64,000 nt of DNA from Mycolicibacter icosiumassiliensis (GCF_900078685.2 NZ_LT546166.1:2262287-2326286); one strand, 5' to 3'. Counted from the first letter of the stretch, positions 27,532 to 39,617 are shown. Translations and numbers: made by a program. The notes: generated by a model from the letters alone, not told the origin.

Positions 27532-27990
27532 TCAGTCCGTCCCGCCCGGGAAAGCCTGGGTGATCGGCCAATTCCCCAGCGCGCGGTTCCAGTGCGCGGC
27601 GAGCACGGCGCTCTGGCCGAGTGCGGTCGCCGCGAACTCGCGGTCGGTGGCCTCGCTGGCCTGCTCGACGACCGCACGCCAGGCTGCCGCGGTGTCGTTT
27701 TCCATTCGGACCGCCAGCCGCAGGGCATCGTTAGACGTGGTCACCGGAATGGGCAACTGATATCCGGCGGCGGCCGGCGGGACGGCAACAGCGCGGCTGG
27801 TCAGGAGCGCGATGGTGCGGTCCCGGCGTTCGCGGTGCTGACGGATGGTGGTGACCACCAGATCGTTGAATTCGGGCAGCGAGTACGCCGACACCAGCCC
27901 GTAGCCGTAGACGACTCCGTATTCGGTAACCAGCGCATCGGTCAGGGCCGCCTCGGGGCCGGAGGCCGGGCGGGGTGCGGGAGATGTCAT
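27532..27990 (-). CDS. DUF4439 ferritin-like-domain protein (Rv2844-like)
   Basis: 152 aa, predominantly helical, with E..Y..VYGYGLVSAYSLPEFNDLVVTTIRQHRERRDRTI resembling a four-helix ferritin-like bundle (DUF4439), though the di-iron ExxH sites are incomplete. The ATG at 27990 overlaps the upstream lipoprotein stop by 4 nt, so translation is coupled. Convergent with proS, with 1 bp between the stops. Function unknown. Confidence 0.75.
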   Translation of the reverse strand: MTSPAPRPASGPEAALTDALVTEYGVVYGYGLVSAYSLPEFNDLVVTTIRQHRERRDRTIALLTSRAVAVPPAAAGYQLPIPVTTSNDALRLAVRMENDTAAAWRAVVEQASEATDREFAATALGQSAVLAAHWNRALGNWPITQAFPGGTD

Positions 27991-28496
27991 GCCTGTGCCA
28001 CCAAGGCGACCGCATAGCTGGCCGTGCACGCCGCGGCGATGGAGGCCAGCAGCCCGGCCCGGTAACCCGACGAGTCGACCGCCAGCTTCTCGGCGCTGTC
28101 GGCGGCGCCCCGCAATGCGTTGATCACCTGCGAGACCGTCGGAGCGGGCGCATCCGGCGCGGCATTGGGCGTGGTGGTTTCGGTCTCGTCCGCCGGCGAC
28201 TTGCCAACGGCGCGGGCGATCTCGGCCGCCAGCGCCCGGGCATGGTCAGTTCGCTCCTGCGACACCTGATCCAGTGCTGCGGCCAGCGCCTTGGAGTCCG
28301 GGTCGGTCAATGCTGCTGCCGCCGCCGCGGCCAGCTCACTGTCGCGCAGTGCGAGCTGTCGTTGTGCCTCCAGGTCGTCCACAACGGGAGCCTTGGGAGC
28401 CGAGCTGCAGGCCGGCGCCGCAACGGCCAGTAAGGCGAGCATCCCGGCGCCGGTGAGCACGCGCCGTCGGTCGATGGCGTACAAGGGGCCAGGCAC
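27987..28496 (-). CDS. Putative Tat-type lipoprotein (Rv2843-like)
   Basis: 169 aa. The N-terminus has a twin-Arg (DRRRVLTGAG), a hydrophobic core and a lipobox-like AAPAC cleavage site at about residue 30, suggesting Tat export and lipidation. The mature part is alanine-rich and helical, with an acidic/Pro/Thr linker at about 105-120. Upstream gene of a two-gene unit with the DUF4439 protein. Function unknown. Confidence 0.72.
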   Translation of the reverse strand: MPGPLYAIDRRRVLTGAGMLALLAVAAPACSSAPKAPVVDDLEAQRQLALRDSELAAAAAAALTDPDSKALAAALDQVSQERTDHARALAAEIARAVGKSPADETETTTPNAAPDAPAPTVSQVINALRGAADSAEKLAVDSSGYRAGLLASIAAACTASYAVALVAQA

Positions 28497-28689
28497 CCTG
28501 ACATCCTGCCATTGCGACCGCGCGGCAAGGACGCGACGTGGCCGGGAATGGGTCGCGGTACGCTGACGGGCGCTTTTGCCGGTTTGCTGTGGCTGTGTTT
28601 CCCACGGCGTATCGTTGATAACTGGTTCCCGGCCGCGCCTGGCGCGTGGGAACGCGCCGAGAAGGACAACTCAAGATGAGGAGCTCGCC

Positions 28690-29223
28690 GTGGCCACCGG
28701 GCTACCTTCCCAGACACAGGTGATCGAGCTGCTCGATGCTGAGTTCACCCGCGCCGGATTCGAGATCGAAGACGTCGTCGTCCACGATCAAGACCCGCTA
28801 CCGCGAATCATCGTGGTCGCCGATGGTGACGCCCCACTGGATTTGGACACCGCCGCGGCATTGGCGCGCTCGGCGTCAGAATTGCTCGACACCCTGGAAT
28901 TCGACGGCCAGTACGTGCTGGAGGTCAGCTCGCCCGGAGTGGGCCGCCCGCTGACCAGCGCGAAGCATTTTCGGCGCGCGCACGGTCGCAAAGTTGAGCT
29001 GACGCTGTCCGACGGGTCGGGTCTGACCGGTCGCGTGGGCGTCGTCGATGACGACGTCCTGACGCTGGTGGTGCGCGCCGGGCGGGACTGGAATCGTCGG
29101 CGGCTGCCACTGAGCGAAATCAGCCGAGCGGTGGTGCAAGTCGAATTCTCGCGGCCGAGCGAACGTGAGTTGGAATTGGCGGGCCTAGCGGCCCCCGAGG
29201 CGGGAAGGGAGGCCGGAGCATGA
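28690..29223 (+). CDS. rimP: Ribosome maturation factor RimP
   Basis: 177 aa, needed for 30S subunit assembly. It has the N-terminal alpha/beta domain ([28 protein letters not shown]...[18 protein letters not shown]), the motif [12 protein letters not shown], and the C-terminal Sm-like barrel ([30 protein letters not shown]). The GTG at 28690 is chosen because GLPSQ aligns to the Rv2842c start and GAGGAG lies upstream. It overlaps nusA by 4 nt. Confidence 0.93.
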   Translation: MATGLPSQTQVIELLDAEFTRAGFEIEDVVVHDQDPLPRIIVVADGDAPLDLDTAAALARSASELLDTLEFDGQYVLEVSSPGVGRPLTSAKHFRRAHGRKVELTLSDGSGLTGRVGVVDDDVLTLVVRAGRDWNRRRLPLSEISRAVVQVEFSRPSERELELAGLAAPEAGREAGA

Positions 29224-30263
29224 ACATCGACATGGCCGCGCTGCACGCGATTGAGGCAGACAAGGGCATCTCGGTCGACGTGGTCGTGGACACGATCAAA
29301 TCGGCGTTGCTCACCGCGTACCGCCACACCGAAGGTCATCAGGCCGACGCGGTGATCGACGTCGACCGCAAGACCGGCGTGGTGCGGGTGCTGGCACGCG
29401 AGATCGACGACGACGGCAACGTGATCAGCGAATACGACGACACGCCCGAGGGCTTCGGTCGAATCGCTGCAACGACGGCCCGCCAGGTGATCCTGCAGCG
29501 GCTGCGGGACGCCGAAAACGAGAAGGCCTACGGCGAATTCTCCGCCCGGGAGGGCGACATCGTTGCCGGAGTCGTCCAGCGCGACGCCCGGGAGAATGCC
29601 CGCGGTGTGATCGTGGTACGACTCGGTACCGAGGCCAAGGGCTTCGACGGCGTCATCCGCCCCGCAGAGCAGGCACCCGGCGAGGCCTACGAGCACGGCG
29701 ACCGGCTGCGTTGCTACGTGATCGGCGTGACTCGGGGCCCGCGCGAACCGCGTATCGAGCTGTCGCGTACGCACCCGAATCTGGTCCGCAAGCTGTTCGC
29801 CTTGGAGGTCCCCGAGATCGCCGACGGGTCGGTGGAGATCGTCGCGGTCGCCCGCGAGGCCGGTCACCGATCCAAGATCGCGGTGGCCTCGCAGGTTCCC
29901 GGGCTGAACGCCAAGGGCGCCTGCATCGGTCCGATGGGTCAGCGGGTGCGCAATGTGATGAGCGAACTGGCCGGCGAGAAGATCGACATCATCGACTACG
30001 ACGAGGACCCGGCGCGGTTCGTCGGCAATGCGCTGTCTCCCGCCAAGGTGATGTCGGTGACCGTGATCGACCAGGCTGCCCGGGCCGCGCGAGTGGTGGT
30101 TCCGGACTTCCAGCTGTCATTGGCCATCGGCAAGGAAGGTCAGAACGCCCGGCTGGCTGCCCGGCTGACCGGCTGGCGCATCGATATCCGCAGTGACATC
30201 CCGGAGCCCGGTGCCAATGGCGCTGAGCATGAGGCCGGCCAGGGCGTGGCGCACGAAGCCTGA
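29220..30263 (+). CDS. nusA: Transcription termination/antitermination factor NusA
   Basis: 347 aa, the length of Rv2841c. NusA N-terminal RNA-polymerase-binding domain (about 1-130), an S1 domain ([12 protein letters not shown]..., about 110-180) and two KH domains ([33 protein letters not shown] and [21 protein letters not shown]). The C-terminal acidic repeats of enterobacterial NusA are absent, as is usual in actinobacteria. ATG overlaps the rimP stop. Confidence 0.97.
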   Translation: MNIDMAALHAIEADKGISVDVVVDTIKSALLTAYRHTEGHQADAVIDVDRKTGVVRVLAREIDDDGNVISEYDDTPEGFGRIAATTARQVILQRLRDAENEKAYGEFSAREGDIVAGVVQRDARENARGVIVVRLGTEAKGFDGVIRPAEQAPGEAYEHGDRLRCYVIGVTRGPREPRIELSRTHPNLVRKLFALEVPEIADGSVEIVAVAREAGHRSKIAVASQVPGLNAKGACIGPMGQRVRNVMSELAGEKIDIIDYDEDPARFVGNALSPAKVMSVTVIDQAARAARVVVPDFQLSLAIGKEGQNARLAARLTGWRIDIRSDIPEPGANGAEHEAGQGVAHEA

Positions 30264-30352
30264 GCGGGACGCGACTAGCGCACCCAGTGGCGCACTGTCG
30301 GGTTCGGATTCGGGTGGTTCGGGTGATCGCCGTTGTATGGGTAGACTGAGCC

Positions 30353-30736
30353 GTGATCCAGCGCGAGACTTCGACAGCCGCCTCGCGGACGCACCGTTCC
30401 CCAGATGGACCGGTGCGCACGTGTGTCGGATGCCGGAAACGTGCGTTGACCGTCGAATTGCTTCGGGTGGTCGCGGTGTCAACCGAGAACGGCAACGGTG
30501 CCGTGATCATTGACCGCGCGGGCAACCAACCGGGGCGGGGTGCGTGGTTGCATCCCGCATCGGAGTGCCTGCACGCGGCGATTCGGAGACGGGCATTCGT
30601 GCGCGCGCTGCGGATCAGCGGTTCTCCGGATGTATCCGGGGTGGAAGAGTACTTCGAGGGATTCGAAGATCGGCTCACCGCCCCGGTCAACAGAACAGGT
30701 AGCGAAGAACATGAGCACACCGTGAAGTCCCGATGA
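30353..30736 (+). CDS. ylxR: YlxR family RNA-binding protein (DUF448)
   Basis: 127 aa. It carries the family motif VRTCVGCRKR and GRGAWLHPASECLHAAIRRRAF, as in the YlxR/RpmH-like fold. The C-terminus beyond residue about 95 is longer and unlike that recalled for Rv2840c. The GTG at 30353 has a TAGACT hexamer just upstream. It sits in the conserved nusA-ylxR-infB order. Confidence 0.85.
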   Translation: MIQRETSTAASRTHRSPDGPVRTCVGCRKRALTVELLRVVAVSTENGNGAVIIDRAGNQPGRGAWLHPASECLHAAIRRRAFVRALRISGSPDVSGVEEYFEGFEDRLTAPVNRTGSEEHEHTVKSR

Positions 30737-30802
30737 CCATGCGTCATAGCTAAACCCGAGGCGCGGCCCACCACCGCTGTCGCCTCATAGACAGGAGATG
30801 TA

Positions 30803-33324
30803 GTGGCAAAGGCCCGCGTACACGAGTTGGCTAAGGAACTCGGTGTCACCAGTAAGGAAGTCCTCGCCCGCCTGAGCGAGCAGGGCGAATTCGTCAAGTC
30901 GGCGTCCTCAACCGTGGAAGCCCCCGTCGCGCGACGGCTGCGCGAGTCCTTCGGCGGCGGTAAGCCCGCACCGAAGGCCGAAGCGCCCGCGGCCTCGGCG
31001 CCCGCCAAGGCCGCTTCGGCCCCGACGGCGACTCCAGGACCGGCGAAGCCGGCACCGGCCCCCGCCGGTGACGGTGAGGCCGCCAAGCCCGCCGCTCCCG
31101 CCGCCAAGCCCGCGGCTCCGGCAGCTCCAGCGGCTCCGGCCGCTCCGGCCGCGCCCGCGGCCGTGGCCGAGACCCCGCCGCCGGCAGCTGCGGCACCGGC
31201 CCCGGCGGCGGGGTCGGCGGCGGTGGTCGACCCGGTGCCCCCGGTGGCCGTCCGGGCGGTCCCGGCGGCGGTCCGGGCGGTAATTACCGCGGTGGCGGTG
31301 CCGGCGGTCCCGGCGGCGGGGGTGCCCCCGCGGGCGCCGGCGCCGGAGGGTTTCGGGGGCGTCCCGGCGGCGGGGGCGGCGGTGGCCGTCCCGGCCAGCG
31401 CGGTGGCGCGGCCGGTGCCTTCGGCCGGCCCGGCGGCGCACCCAAGCGGGGACGCAAGTCGAAGCGGGCGAAACGCGCCGAGTACGAGAACATGCAGGCG
31501 CCGGTCGTCGGCGGTGTGCGGTTGCCGCACGGCAACGGCGAGACCATCCGGCTGGCCCGCGGCGCATCGCTGAGCGACTTCGCCGAGAAGATCGACGCGA
31601 ACCCAGCTGCCCTGGTGCAGGCGCTGTTCAACCTCGGTGAGATGGTCACCGCCACCCAGTCGGTGGGTGACGAGACGCTGGAGCTGCTCGGCAGCGAGAT
31701 GAACTTCGTGGTGCAGGTCGTCTCGCCCGAGGACGAGGACCGCGAACTGCTGGAGTCCTTCGACCTGACCTACGGCGAAGACGAGGGCGGCGAGGAGGAC
31801 CTGCAGAGCCGGCCACCGGTGGTGACCGTCATGGGTCACGTCGACCACGGCAAGACCCGACTGCTGGACACCATCCGGAAGGCCAACGTCCGCGAGGGCG
31901 AGGCCGGTGGCATCACCCAGCACATCGGCGCCTACCAGGTGTCGGTCGACTTCGACGGTTCCGAGCGTCTGATCACGTTCATCGACACCCCCGGTCACGA
32001 GGCGTTCACCGCCATGCGTGCCCGTGGCGCCAAGGCCACTGACATCGCAATCCTGGTGGTGGCCGCCGACGACGGTGTGATGCCCCAGACGGTGGAGGCC
32101 ATCAACCACGCCCAGGCTGCTGACGTGCCGATCGTGGTGGCGGTCAACAAGATCGACAAGGAAGGTGCCGACCCGGCCAAGATCCGGGGGCAGCTCACCG
32201 AGTACGGACTGGTTGCCGAGGACTTCGGCGGCGACACCATGTTCGTCGACATCTCCGCCAAGCAGGGCACCAACATCGCGGCCTTGGAAGAGGCGGTGCT
32301 GCTGACCGCTGACGCCGCCCTGGACCTGCGGGCCAACCCCGACATGGAGGCCCAGGGTGTGGCGATCGAGGCTCACCTGGACCGCGGCCGCGGTCCGGTG
32401 GCCACGGTGCTGATCCAGCGCGGCACGCTGCGGGTCGGCGACTCGATCGTCGCCGGCGATGCCTACGGCCGGGTGCGGCGCATGGTCGACGAGCACGGCG
32501 ACGACGTGGAAGAGGCGCTGCCGTCGCGGCCCGTCCAGGTCATCGGGTTCACCTCGGTGCCCGGTGCCGGCGACAACCTGCTGGTGGTCGACGAGGACCG
32601 GATCGCTCGCCAGATCGCCGACAAGCGCAGCGCGCGTAAGCGCAATGCGCTGGCGGCGCGCTCGCGCAAGCGGATTTCGCTGGAGGACCTGGACTCGGCG
32701 CTGAAGGAAACCAGCCAGCTGAACCTGATCCTCAAGGGCGACAACGCCGGTACCGTCGAGGCGCTGGAAGAGGCCCTGATGGGAATCCAGATCGACGACG
32801 AGGTGCAGCTGCGGGTCATCGACCGTGGTGTCGGTGGCATCACCGAGACCAACGTCAACCTGGCCTCGGCGTCGGACGCGATCATCATCGGGTTCAACGT
32901 GCGTGCGGAGGGCAAGGCCACCGAGCTGGCCAACCGCGAGGGTGTGGAGATCCGGTACTACTCGGTTATCTACCAGGCCATCGACGAGATCGAGAGCGCG
33001 CTCAAGGGCATGCTCAAGCCGATCTACGAGGAGAAGGAACTGGGGCGCGCCGAGATTCGCGCGATGTTCCGCTCCTCCAAGGTGGGCAACATCGCCGGTT
33101 GTTTGGTCACCTCGGGCATCATGCGCCGCAACGCCAAGGCGCGGCTGCTGCGTGACAACGTGGTGGTGGCAGAGACCGTCACGATCTCCTCGCTGCGCCG
33201 GGAGAAGGACGATGTCACCGAGGTCCGCGACGGCTACGAATGTGGTTTGACGCTGACCTACAACGACATCAAGGAAGGCGACGTCATCCAGGCTTACGAG
33301 CTCGTCGAGAAGGCGCGGACCTAG
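30803..33324 (+). CDS. infB: Translation initiation factor IF-2, interrupted by a frameshift in the low-complexity linker
   Basis: The GTG at 30803 (CAGGAG upstream) starts an IF2_N domain ([21 protein letters not shown]) followed by an Ala/Pro linker. The remaining linker and the core are in another frame: GGRPGG-rich stretch, [18 protein letters not shown], then the G domain (GHVDHGKT at about 31833, [12 protein letters not shown]) and domains II-IV to the stop at 33324. The switch point lies within about 31190-31250 and equals the loss of 1 nt (or gain of 2). Joined length would be about 839 aa against 900 in M. tuberculosis. IF-2 is essential, so a sequence error in GC-rich repeats is most likely. 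An internal ATG at 31492 could yield a 610-aa short form. Confidence 0.92.
31080..31180 (+). repeat. Ala/Pro-coding tandem low-complexity repeat in infB
   Basis: Imperfect repeats of GCTCCGGCN-type units encode [12 protein letters not shown]. Such repeats are prone to slippage and to sequencing error; they lie just upstream of the frame switch. Confidence 0.7.
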
Positions 33325-33326
33325 TC

Positions 33327-36088
<2,762 letters not shown>

Positions 36089-36099
36089 GATCGGCTGGC

Positions 36100-36660
36100 G
36101 TGAGCGGTCAACGAGAGCGGATGCTGCGCGGGTCGCCGTATCGGCCCGACGACCCGGACTTGGTCGCCGGCCGGCTGGCGTGCCAGCGCTTGGTCGCGGC
36201 GTTCAACGCCACCGGTCCGGACGAGGGGTCGCGCCGCCGCGAGCTGCTGGTCGAGATGCTCGGATCTTTCGGGGAAAACTCGGTGATCGAACCTCGATTC
36301 TGTTGTGACTACGGGATGTACACCCGGATCGGCGCCAACTGCTTCGTCAACTACGACGCGGTCTTTCTGGACTGTGCGCCCATCACCATCGGGGACGACG
36401 TGTCCATCGGACCTCGCGCCCAACTGCTGACGGCGTTGCACCCCGTCGATGACATCGAGGCACGGCGGGAGGGTTGGGAGTCGGCCGCTCCGATTACCCT
36501 GGGCGACAACGTGTGGCTGGCGGCGGGAGTCATCGTGTGCCCTGGCGTGTCGATCGGAGCGGACACGGTCGTGGGGGCCGGCAGCGTGGTGACCCGGGAT
36601 CTGCCGGCCGGCGTGCTCGCGGCCGGAAATCCGTGCCGGATTCTTCGGCCGATCGGCTAA
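36100..36660 (+). CDS. Left-handed beta-helix acetyltransferase, maltose O-acetyltransferase-like
   Basis: 186 aa. N-terminal Mac domain (ERMLRGSPYRPDDPDLVAGRLACQRLV), then hexapeptide repeats (TRIGANCFVNYDAVFLDCAPITIGDDVSIGPRAQLLT, TLGDNVWLAAGVIVCPGVSIGADTVVGAGSVVTRDLP) ending GNPCRILRPI. The catalytic His is in ALHPVD. The acceptor is a sugar or related hydroxyl (unknown). GTG at 36100 has TAGGAT 8 nt upstream; ATG 36121 is possible. It occupies the place of the ugpAEBC operon recalled in H37Rv. Confidence 0.9.
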   Translation: MSGQRERMLRGSPYRPDDPDLVAGRLACQRLVAAFNATGPDEGSRRRELLVEMLGSFGENSVIEPRFCCDYGMYTRIGANCFVNYDAVFLDCAPITIGDDVSIGPRAQLLTALHPVDDIEARREGWESAAPITLGDNVWLAAGVIVCPGVSIGADTVVGAGSVVTRDLPAGVLAAGNPCRILRPIG

Positions 36661-36684
36661 CCGAAGCTGCCGACGTCGGCTTCG

Positions 36685-37080
36685 ATGGGGCGGCAGGTCA
36701 CCATCCCACGCGCCAGCCGTGCTCCAGCACACCGGTGGCCGTTCTATTTGTCCGAGCTGCTCGGCACCGCGCACGCTCAGGAGACCGTCACCCAGCTGTT
36801 GGGCCTGACCACCACGGAGTTCGTCATCGATAGCGTGACGCCCGGTGATGGCGACGCCGCGGACCTGCCGGCATTGGGTTCGGTGTACAGCGTGCTGAAC
36901 CTCGGCGGTGGTTTCGCCAACGTCTACTCCGCCATCCCCGGTCTGGACGGCGCCGACAGCACCGTCACCGACACGCTCGTGACTCCGTTCGGCGAAGTCG
37001 ACCTGAGCGGGTTGTTCGGTGGCTTCGATGCCTCGGCGTTGATGGACCCGGGCGCCGCGTTCCAGGGGCTCGACTTCTAG
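36685..37080 (+). CDS. Hypothetical protein, Gly/Asp-rich, possibly a remnant
   Basis: 131 aa, not recognised. The C-terminal two-thirds (VYSVLNLGGGFANVYSAIPG, VTPFGEVDLSGLFGGFD) resembles the repetitive low-charge tails of mycobacterial PE/PPE or secreted proteins. No signal peptide, no ribosome-binding site and no clear start are visible, so it may be the end of a decayed larger gene. A strong terminator follows. Confidence 0.4.
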   Translation: MGRQVTIPRASRAPAHRWPFYLSELLGTAHAQETVTQLLGLTTTEFVIDSVTPGDGDAADLPALGSVYSVLNLGGGFANVYSAIPGLDGADSTVTDTLVTPFGEVDLSGLFGGFDASALMDPGAAFQGLDF

Positions 37081-37096
37081 AAATTCGCCTCGACGG

Positions 37097-37136
37097 ACCC
37101 GGCCTGGGCGGTGCGCAAGCGCCGTCCGGGCCGGGT
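37097..37136. terminator. Strong bidirectional hairpin between convergent genes
   Basis: ACCCGGCC...GGGCCGGGT arms extend through CGGTGCG/CGCCG to give a stem of about 17 bp with minor mismatches and a CAA loop, followed by TTTGT. It sits between the stops of the 36685 gene and the enoyl-CoA hydratase gene. Confidence 0.75.
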
Positions 37137-37139
37137 TTG

Positions 37140-37895
37140 TCATTGCACCTGGGCGCGGCCTCGCTCCAGTACGGCCGCGCGGTTGGCGGCGACGTCGGCG
37201 CCGGTCACGGTGTTTAGCCATTGCTTGGCCGCCATCGCCTCCATCCACAGTCCGGTGGCGGTCTGCGACTCGTCGATGCGGTGATAGGAGGCCAGTAGCG
37301 CACGAACCGCAGCCTGATTGTTGCCGACGATCGAGGCAGCCACCCGGCGTGCCGCGGGCAGCAGCTCGGCGTGTTGCACCACTTCGGTGACCAGCCCGGC
37401 CCGCAGCGCGTCGACAGCCGACAGGTACTCGCCGGTCAGACTCATCCGGCGGGCCAAGCCCACTCCGACCTTCTGGGGGAGTCGGACACTGAGTCCCCAG
37501 GATGGCAGCAACCCGACGCGGGCGTGGGTGTCGGCAAAGCGGGCCTGCTCCGAGGCGATCAGGACGTCGCAGTACAGCGCCAACTCGAGCCCGCCGGTGA
37601 CGGCCGCACCGTTGATGGCGCCGATCACCGGCTTGGTCATCGGTGGCCACTGCGGGCAAAGGTCTGTCAGGGCAGTGGATTCGCCGAACTCCTTGAGGTC
37701 CAGACCGGCGCAGAACACCGGATCGGCGCCGGTCAGGATCAGCACGTCGACGCCCGTGTCGGCGTCAGCTTCGGCCAGCGCACCGAAGATGGCCGCACGC
37801 AGCGCGCCGGACAGCGCATTGCGGGCCTGCGGGCGGTTGAGAGTCAGGGTGCGGATGCGGTCCTGCGTCTGGACCAGCAGAATGTCGTCGCTCAC
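37140..37895 (-). CDS. echA16: Enoyl-CoA hydratase/isomerase family protein (EchA16-like)
   Basis: 251 aa crotonase fold: FCAGLDLKEFG, oxyanion-hole region INGAAVTGGLELALYCDVLIASEQARFADTHARVGLLPSWG. The first catalytic Glu (GLELAL) is present, but the second, the PE of the usual FGQPEIxLG, is replaced by TH here, so ordinary hydration of enoyl-CoA is doubtful. GTG start with TACGGT 6 nt upstream. Position matches Rv2831. Confidence 0.88.
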   Translation of the reverse strand: MSDDILLVQTQDRIRTLTLNRPQARNALSGALRAAIFGALAEADADTGVDVLILTGADPVFCAGLDLKEFGESTALTDLCPQWPPMTKPVIGAINGAAVTGGLELALYCDVLIASEQARFADTHARVGLLPSWGLSVRLPQKVGVGLARRMSLTGEYLSAVDALRAGLVTEVVQHAELLPAARRVAASIVGNNQAAVRALLASYHRIDESQTATGLWMEAMAAKQWLNTVTGADVAANRAAVLERGRAQVQ

Positions 37896-37927
37896 CGGTT
37901 CACCGTAGCCCGGCTACGCTGAGCGGA

Positions 37928-38479
37928 ATGCACGGTATGGCGTTGAAGGAGTGGAGCGCTGTCATTGCCGCCTTGCTGGCCGGCCGGCAACGAATCCTGC
38001 TGCGTAAAGGCGGCATTCACGAGAAGCGCTTCGATGTCAGCGCTGAGGAGTTCCTGCTGTTTCCGACATCGGTACACAGCCATGCCGAGCGGGTCCGTCC
38101 CGAACACCGCGACCTGCTCGGGCCGGCGGCCGCCGATTCCACCGCTGAGCAGGTGCTGGTACGAGCAGCAGCGAAAGTTGTGGCAGCGCTGCCCGTGCAG
38201 CGGCCCGACGCACTGGAGGACATCGCGGACTTGCACATCTGGACCGCTGAATCAGTGCGCGCCGATCGGCTGGATTTCCGACCCAAGCATCGGCTGACGG
38301 CACTGGTGATCCAGGTGTTCCCGCTGTCGACGCCGGTGCAGCTGCCGCGCAGCCCCGGCTATGCCGGTTGTGCCAGCTGGGTGCAGCTACCGATCGCCAA
38401 CCCGGAGCTGGGTGCCCCGGTGTTCACCCCGCAACAGCTCGAGACGGTGACCGCCCGGGTCCGCAACACCGTCGGCTGA
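37928..38479 (+). CDS. DUF1802 family protein
   Basis: 183 aa. Begins MALKEWSAVIAALLAGRQRILLRKGGIHE and continues FLLFPTSVHSHAERVRPEH, the DUF1802 signature. Function is unknown in this family. TACGCT lies 7 nt before the ATG at 37928; ATG 37937 is an alternative. Divergent from the echA16-like gene with a 32-bp gap carrying both promoters. Confidence 0.78.
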   Translation: MHGMALKEWSAVIAALLAGRQRILLRKGGIHEKRFDVSAEEFLLFPTSVHSHAERVRPEHRDLLGPAAADSTAEQVLVRAAAKVVAALPVQRPDALEDIADLHIWTAESVRADRLDFRPKHRLTALVIQVFPLSTPVQLPRSPGYAGCASWVQLPIANPELGAPVFTPQQLETVTARVRNTVG

Positions 38480-38503
38480 AGGGCTCGTGGGGTCAGATCT
38501 GGG

Positions 38504-38812
38504 CTATCGACGGGACCGCAGGGTCCGAATGATCTGCGCCGAGAGCTCTGGGTCGGCGAGCAGTTGGTCGATCAGCGCCGTCATGACTTCCTGCCCGGTG
38601 ATGCGAGCGCATCCCACGCGGTCGGCGGCGTCACGTTGCCAGAGGTCGAGCCCGCGATGTTGGGCCGGCGACAGATCGACGGTGCGACGGGTTCGGGTTT
38701 GACGCAGCGGAATCGGCTCAGTCGGCTTCATCCCCGTCTCGCGAGCCGGCGCCCAGCCGGTGGCCGGGGCGCCGAAACTGCGGTTATTGAGGGAATCGCT
38801 GGCAGCGCTCAT
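38504..38812 (-). CDS. Conserved hypothetical protein, basic, possible DNA-binding
   Basis: 102 aa from the ATG at 38812. The C-terminal 60 residues (RTRRTVDLSPAQHRGLDLWQ...TGQEVMTALIDQLLADPELSAQIIRTL) look like a ribbon-helix or ParB/antitoxin-like mycobacterial segment. The N-terminal part is Ser/Pro-rich. An upstream start at 38890 would add 26 residues. Convergent with DUF1802. Identity not secure. Confidence 0.5.
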   Translation of the reverse strand: MSAASDSLNNRSFGAPATGWAPARETGMKPTEPIPLRQTRTRRTVDLSPAQHRGLDLWQRDAADRVGCARITGQEVMTALIDQLLADPELSAQIIRTLRSRR

Positions 38813-39050
38813 TCTGTGGACCTTCGGTTGCGGTGGAACCTCACCCTGGTACTCACGCCAGCGTAGCCCGTCAACCCTCGCGACAGGCATCGGTCGTGGC
38901 CTGCCGTCCGGAGGTAACGAACTCGGTGGGCCTTTACTCCTACTTCGGCGATGGCGTCGCGGCGCTGGGTGATATCAATTATCGGAGCCAATATTTATAT
39001 AGTATTAAAGAAATGTTAGATACGGTTGATCGGTCATTATTGCATTAAAT

Positions 39051-39062
39051 ACGGACGTCCGT
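39051..39062. promoter_or_regulatory. Perfect 12-bp palindrome ACGGACGTCCGT
   Basis: Self-complementary site of the type bound by TetR-family dimers, located in the AT-rich gap about 200 bp before the His/Trp-rich gene. Confidence 0.5.
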
Positions 39063-39071
39063 GAGTCAGTG

Positions 39072-39090
39072 GATCAGTAGATCAGTAGAT
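39072..39090 (+). repeat. Short tandem repeat GATCAGTA x2 plus GAT
   Basis: Two perfect 8-bp copies and a partial third, immediately after the palindrome. A related GAGTCAGTG precedes it. Confidence 0.7.
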
Positions 39091-39258
39091 GGCATCTGAA
39101 CTGCATATATATCCGACTTCGGCATGGTTGCGGCGCGCCAGAGATGAAATCTCGGAAACGCAAAAAAATTGTCAATCTGACCGTTGTCGGGCGGCCTTCG
39201 CCGGTGCTACTCTCCGAATATCAAGATAATTTCGGGAATCTTGACGAGGGAGGAAATC

Positions 39259-39612
39259 ATGTTGATTTCACGCAATTCGTGCCGACGTGTAGCCGCCGGA
39301 GCGATCAGTGCTGGCACAGTGGCCGGCGCGCTGTTGGTCGGGACGGCCGGGCCGGCGCAGGCTTCCCCGGGGGAGATGGTTGCACAACCGCCCGCCACGG
39401 TCCAGGTGGCCGGGAACTTGGCCGGTGCCCCGGCCGCGTTCGGGAATCGCGTCGGTATCGATCGCGCACCGGCGGATACCGTGTTCGCCACCAACTGGCA
39501 CTCCGCGCCCATGCCCCAGTGGTGGGGCCGGCATCATCACTGGGGTCGGCATCACCACTGGTGGCGTCATCACCATCACCGCCTGTGGCATCGCTGGTGG
39601 TGGTGGTGGTGA
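39259..39612 (+). CDS. Small secreted protein with His/Trp/Arg-rich C-terminus
   Basis: 117 aa. The N-terminus is a Sec signal peptide (SCRRVAAGAISAGTVAGALL... cleavage after AQA). The mature middle (about 40-90) is unremarkable. The last 35 residues are built of HHHWGR-type units ending in a run of five Trp: clusters HHH, HHH, HHHH. Such tails could chelate Ni, Zn or Cu or bind heme, or insert in a membrane. GAGGGAGG precedes the ATG. The stop is 5 bp before the lipoprotein start. Not recognised as a known family. Confidence 0.7.
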   Translation: MLISRNSCRRVAAGAISAGTVAGALLVGTAGPAQASPGEMVAQPPATVQVAGNLAGAPAAFGNRVGIDRAPADTVFATNWHSAPMPQWWGRHHHWGRHHHWWRHHHHRLWHRWWWWW

Positions 39613-39617
39613 TCGAG

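Larger units (their letters stand above)
38813..39258. other. AT-rich intergenic region of 446 bp
   Basis: No gene is supported here. Bases about 38970-39060 are strikingly AT-rich for this genome (runs such as ATATTTATATAG and GCATTAAATAC). It holds a 12-bp palindrome, a short tandem repeat and the upstream region of the His/Trp-rich secreted protein, including a TACTCT hexamer at 39208-39213 that could be its -10. This composition fits a silenced or acquired regulatory region. Confidence 0.6.

Noticed and set aside
31185..31500. Programmed ribosomal frameshifting in infB
   Set aside because: No slippery heptamer with downstream structure is evident and IF-2 is not known to use it; a sequence error or internal start explains it better.
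29989..32496. An 835-aa minus-strand frame opposite nusA-infB
   Set aside because: Its Ala/Gly runs mirror the infB linker repeats; no start signal or homology.
39051..39090. CRISPR-like array in the AT-rich gap
   Set aside because: Only two perfect 8-bp copies without spacers; not a CRISPR array.
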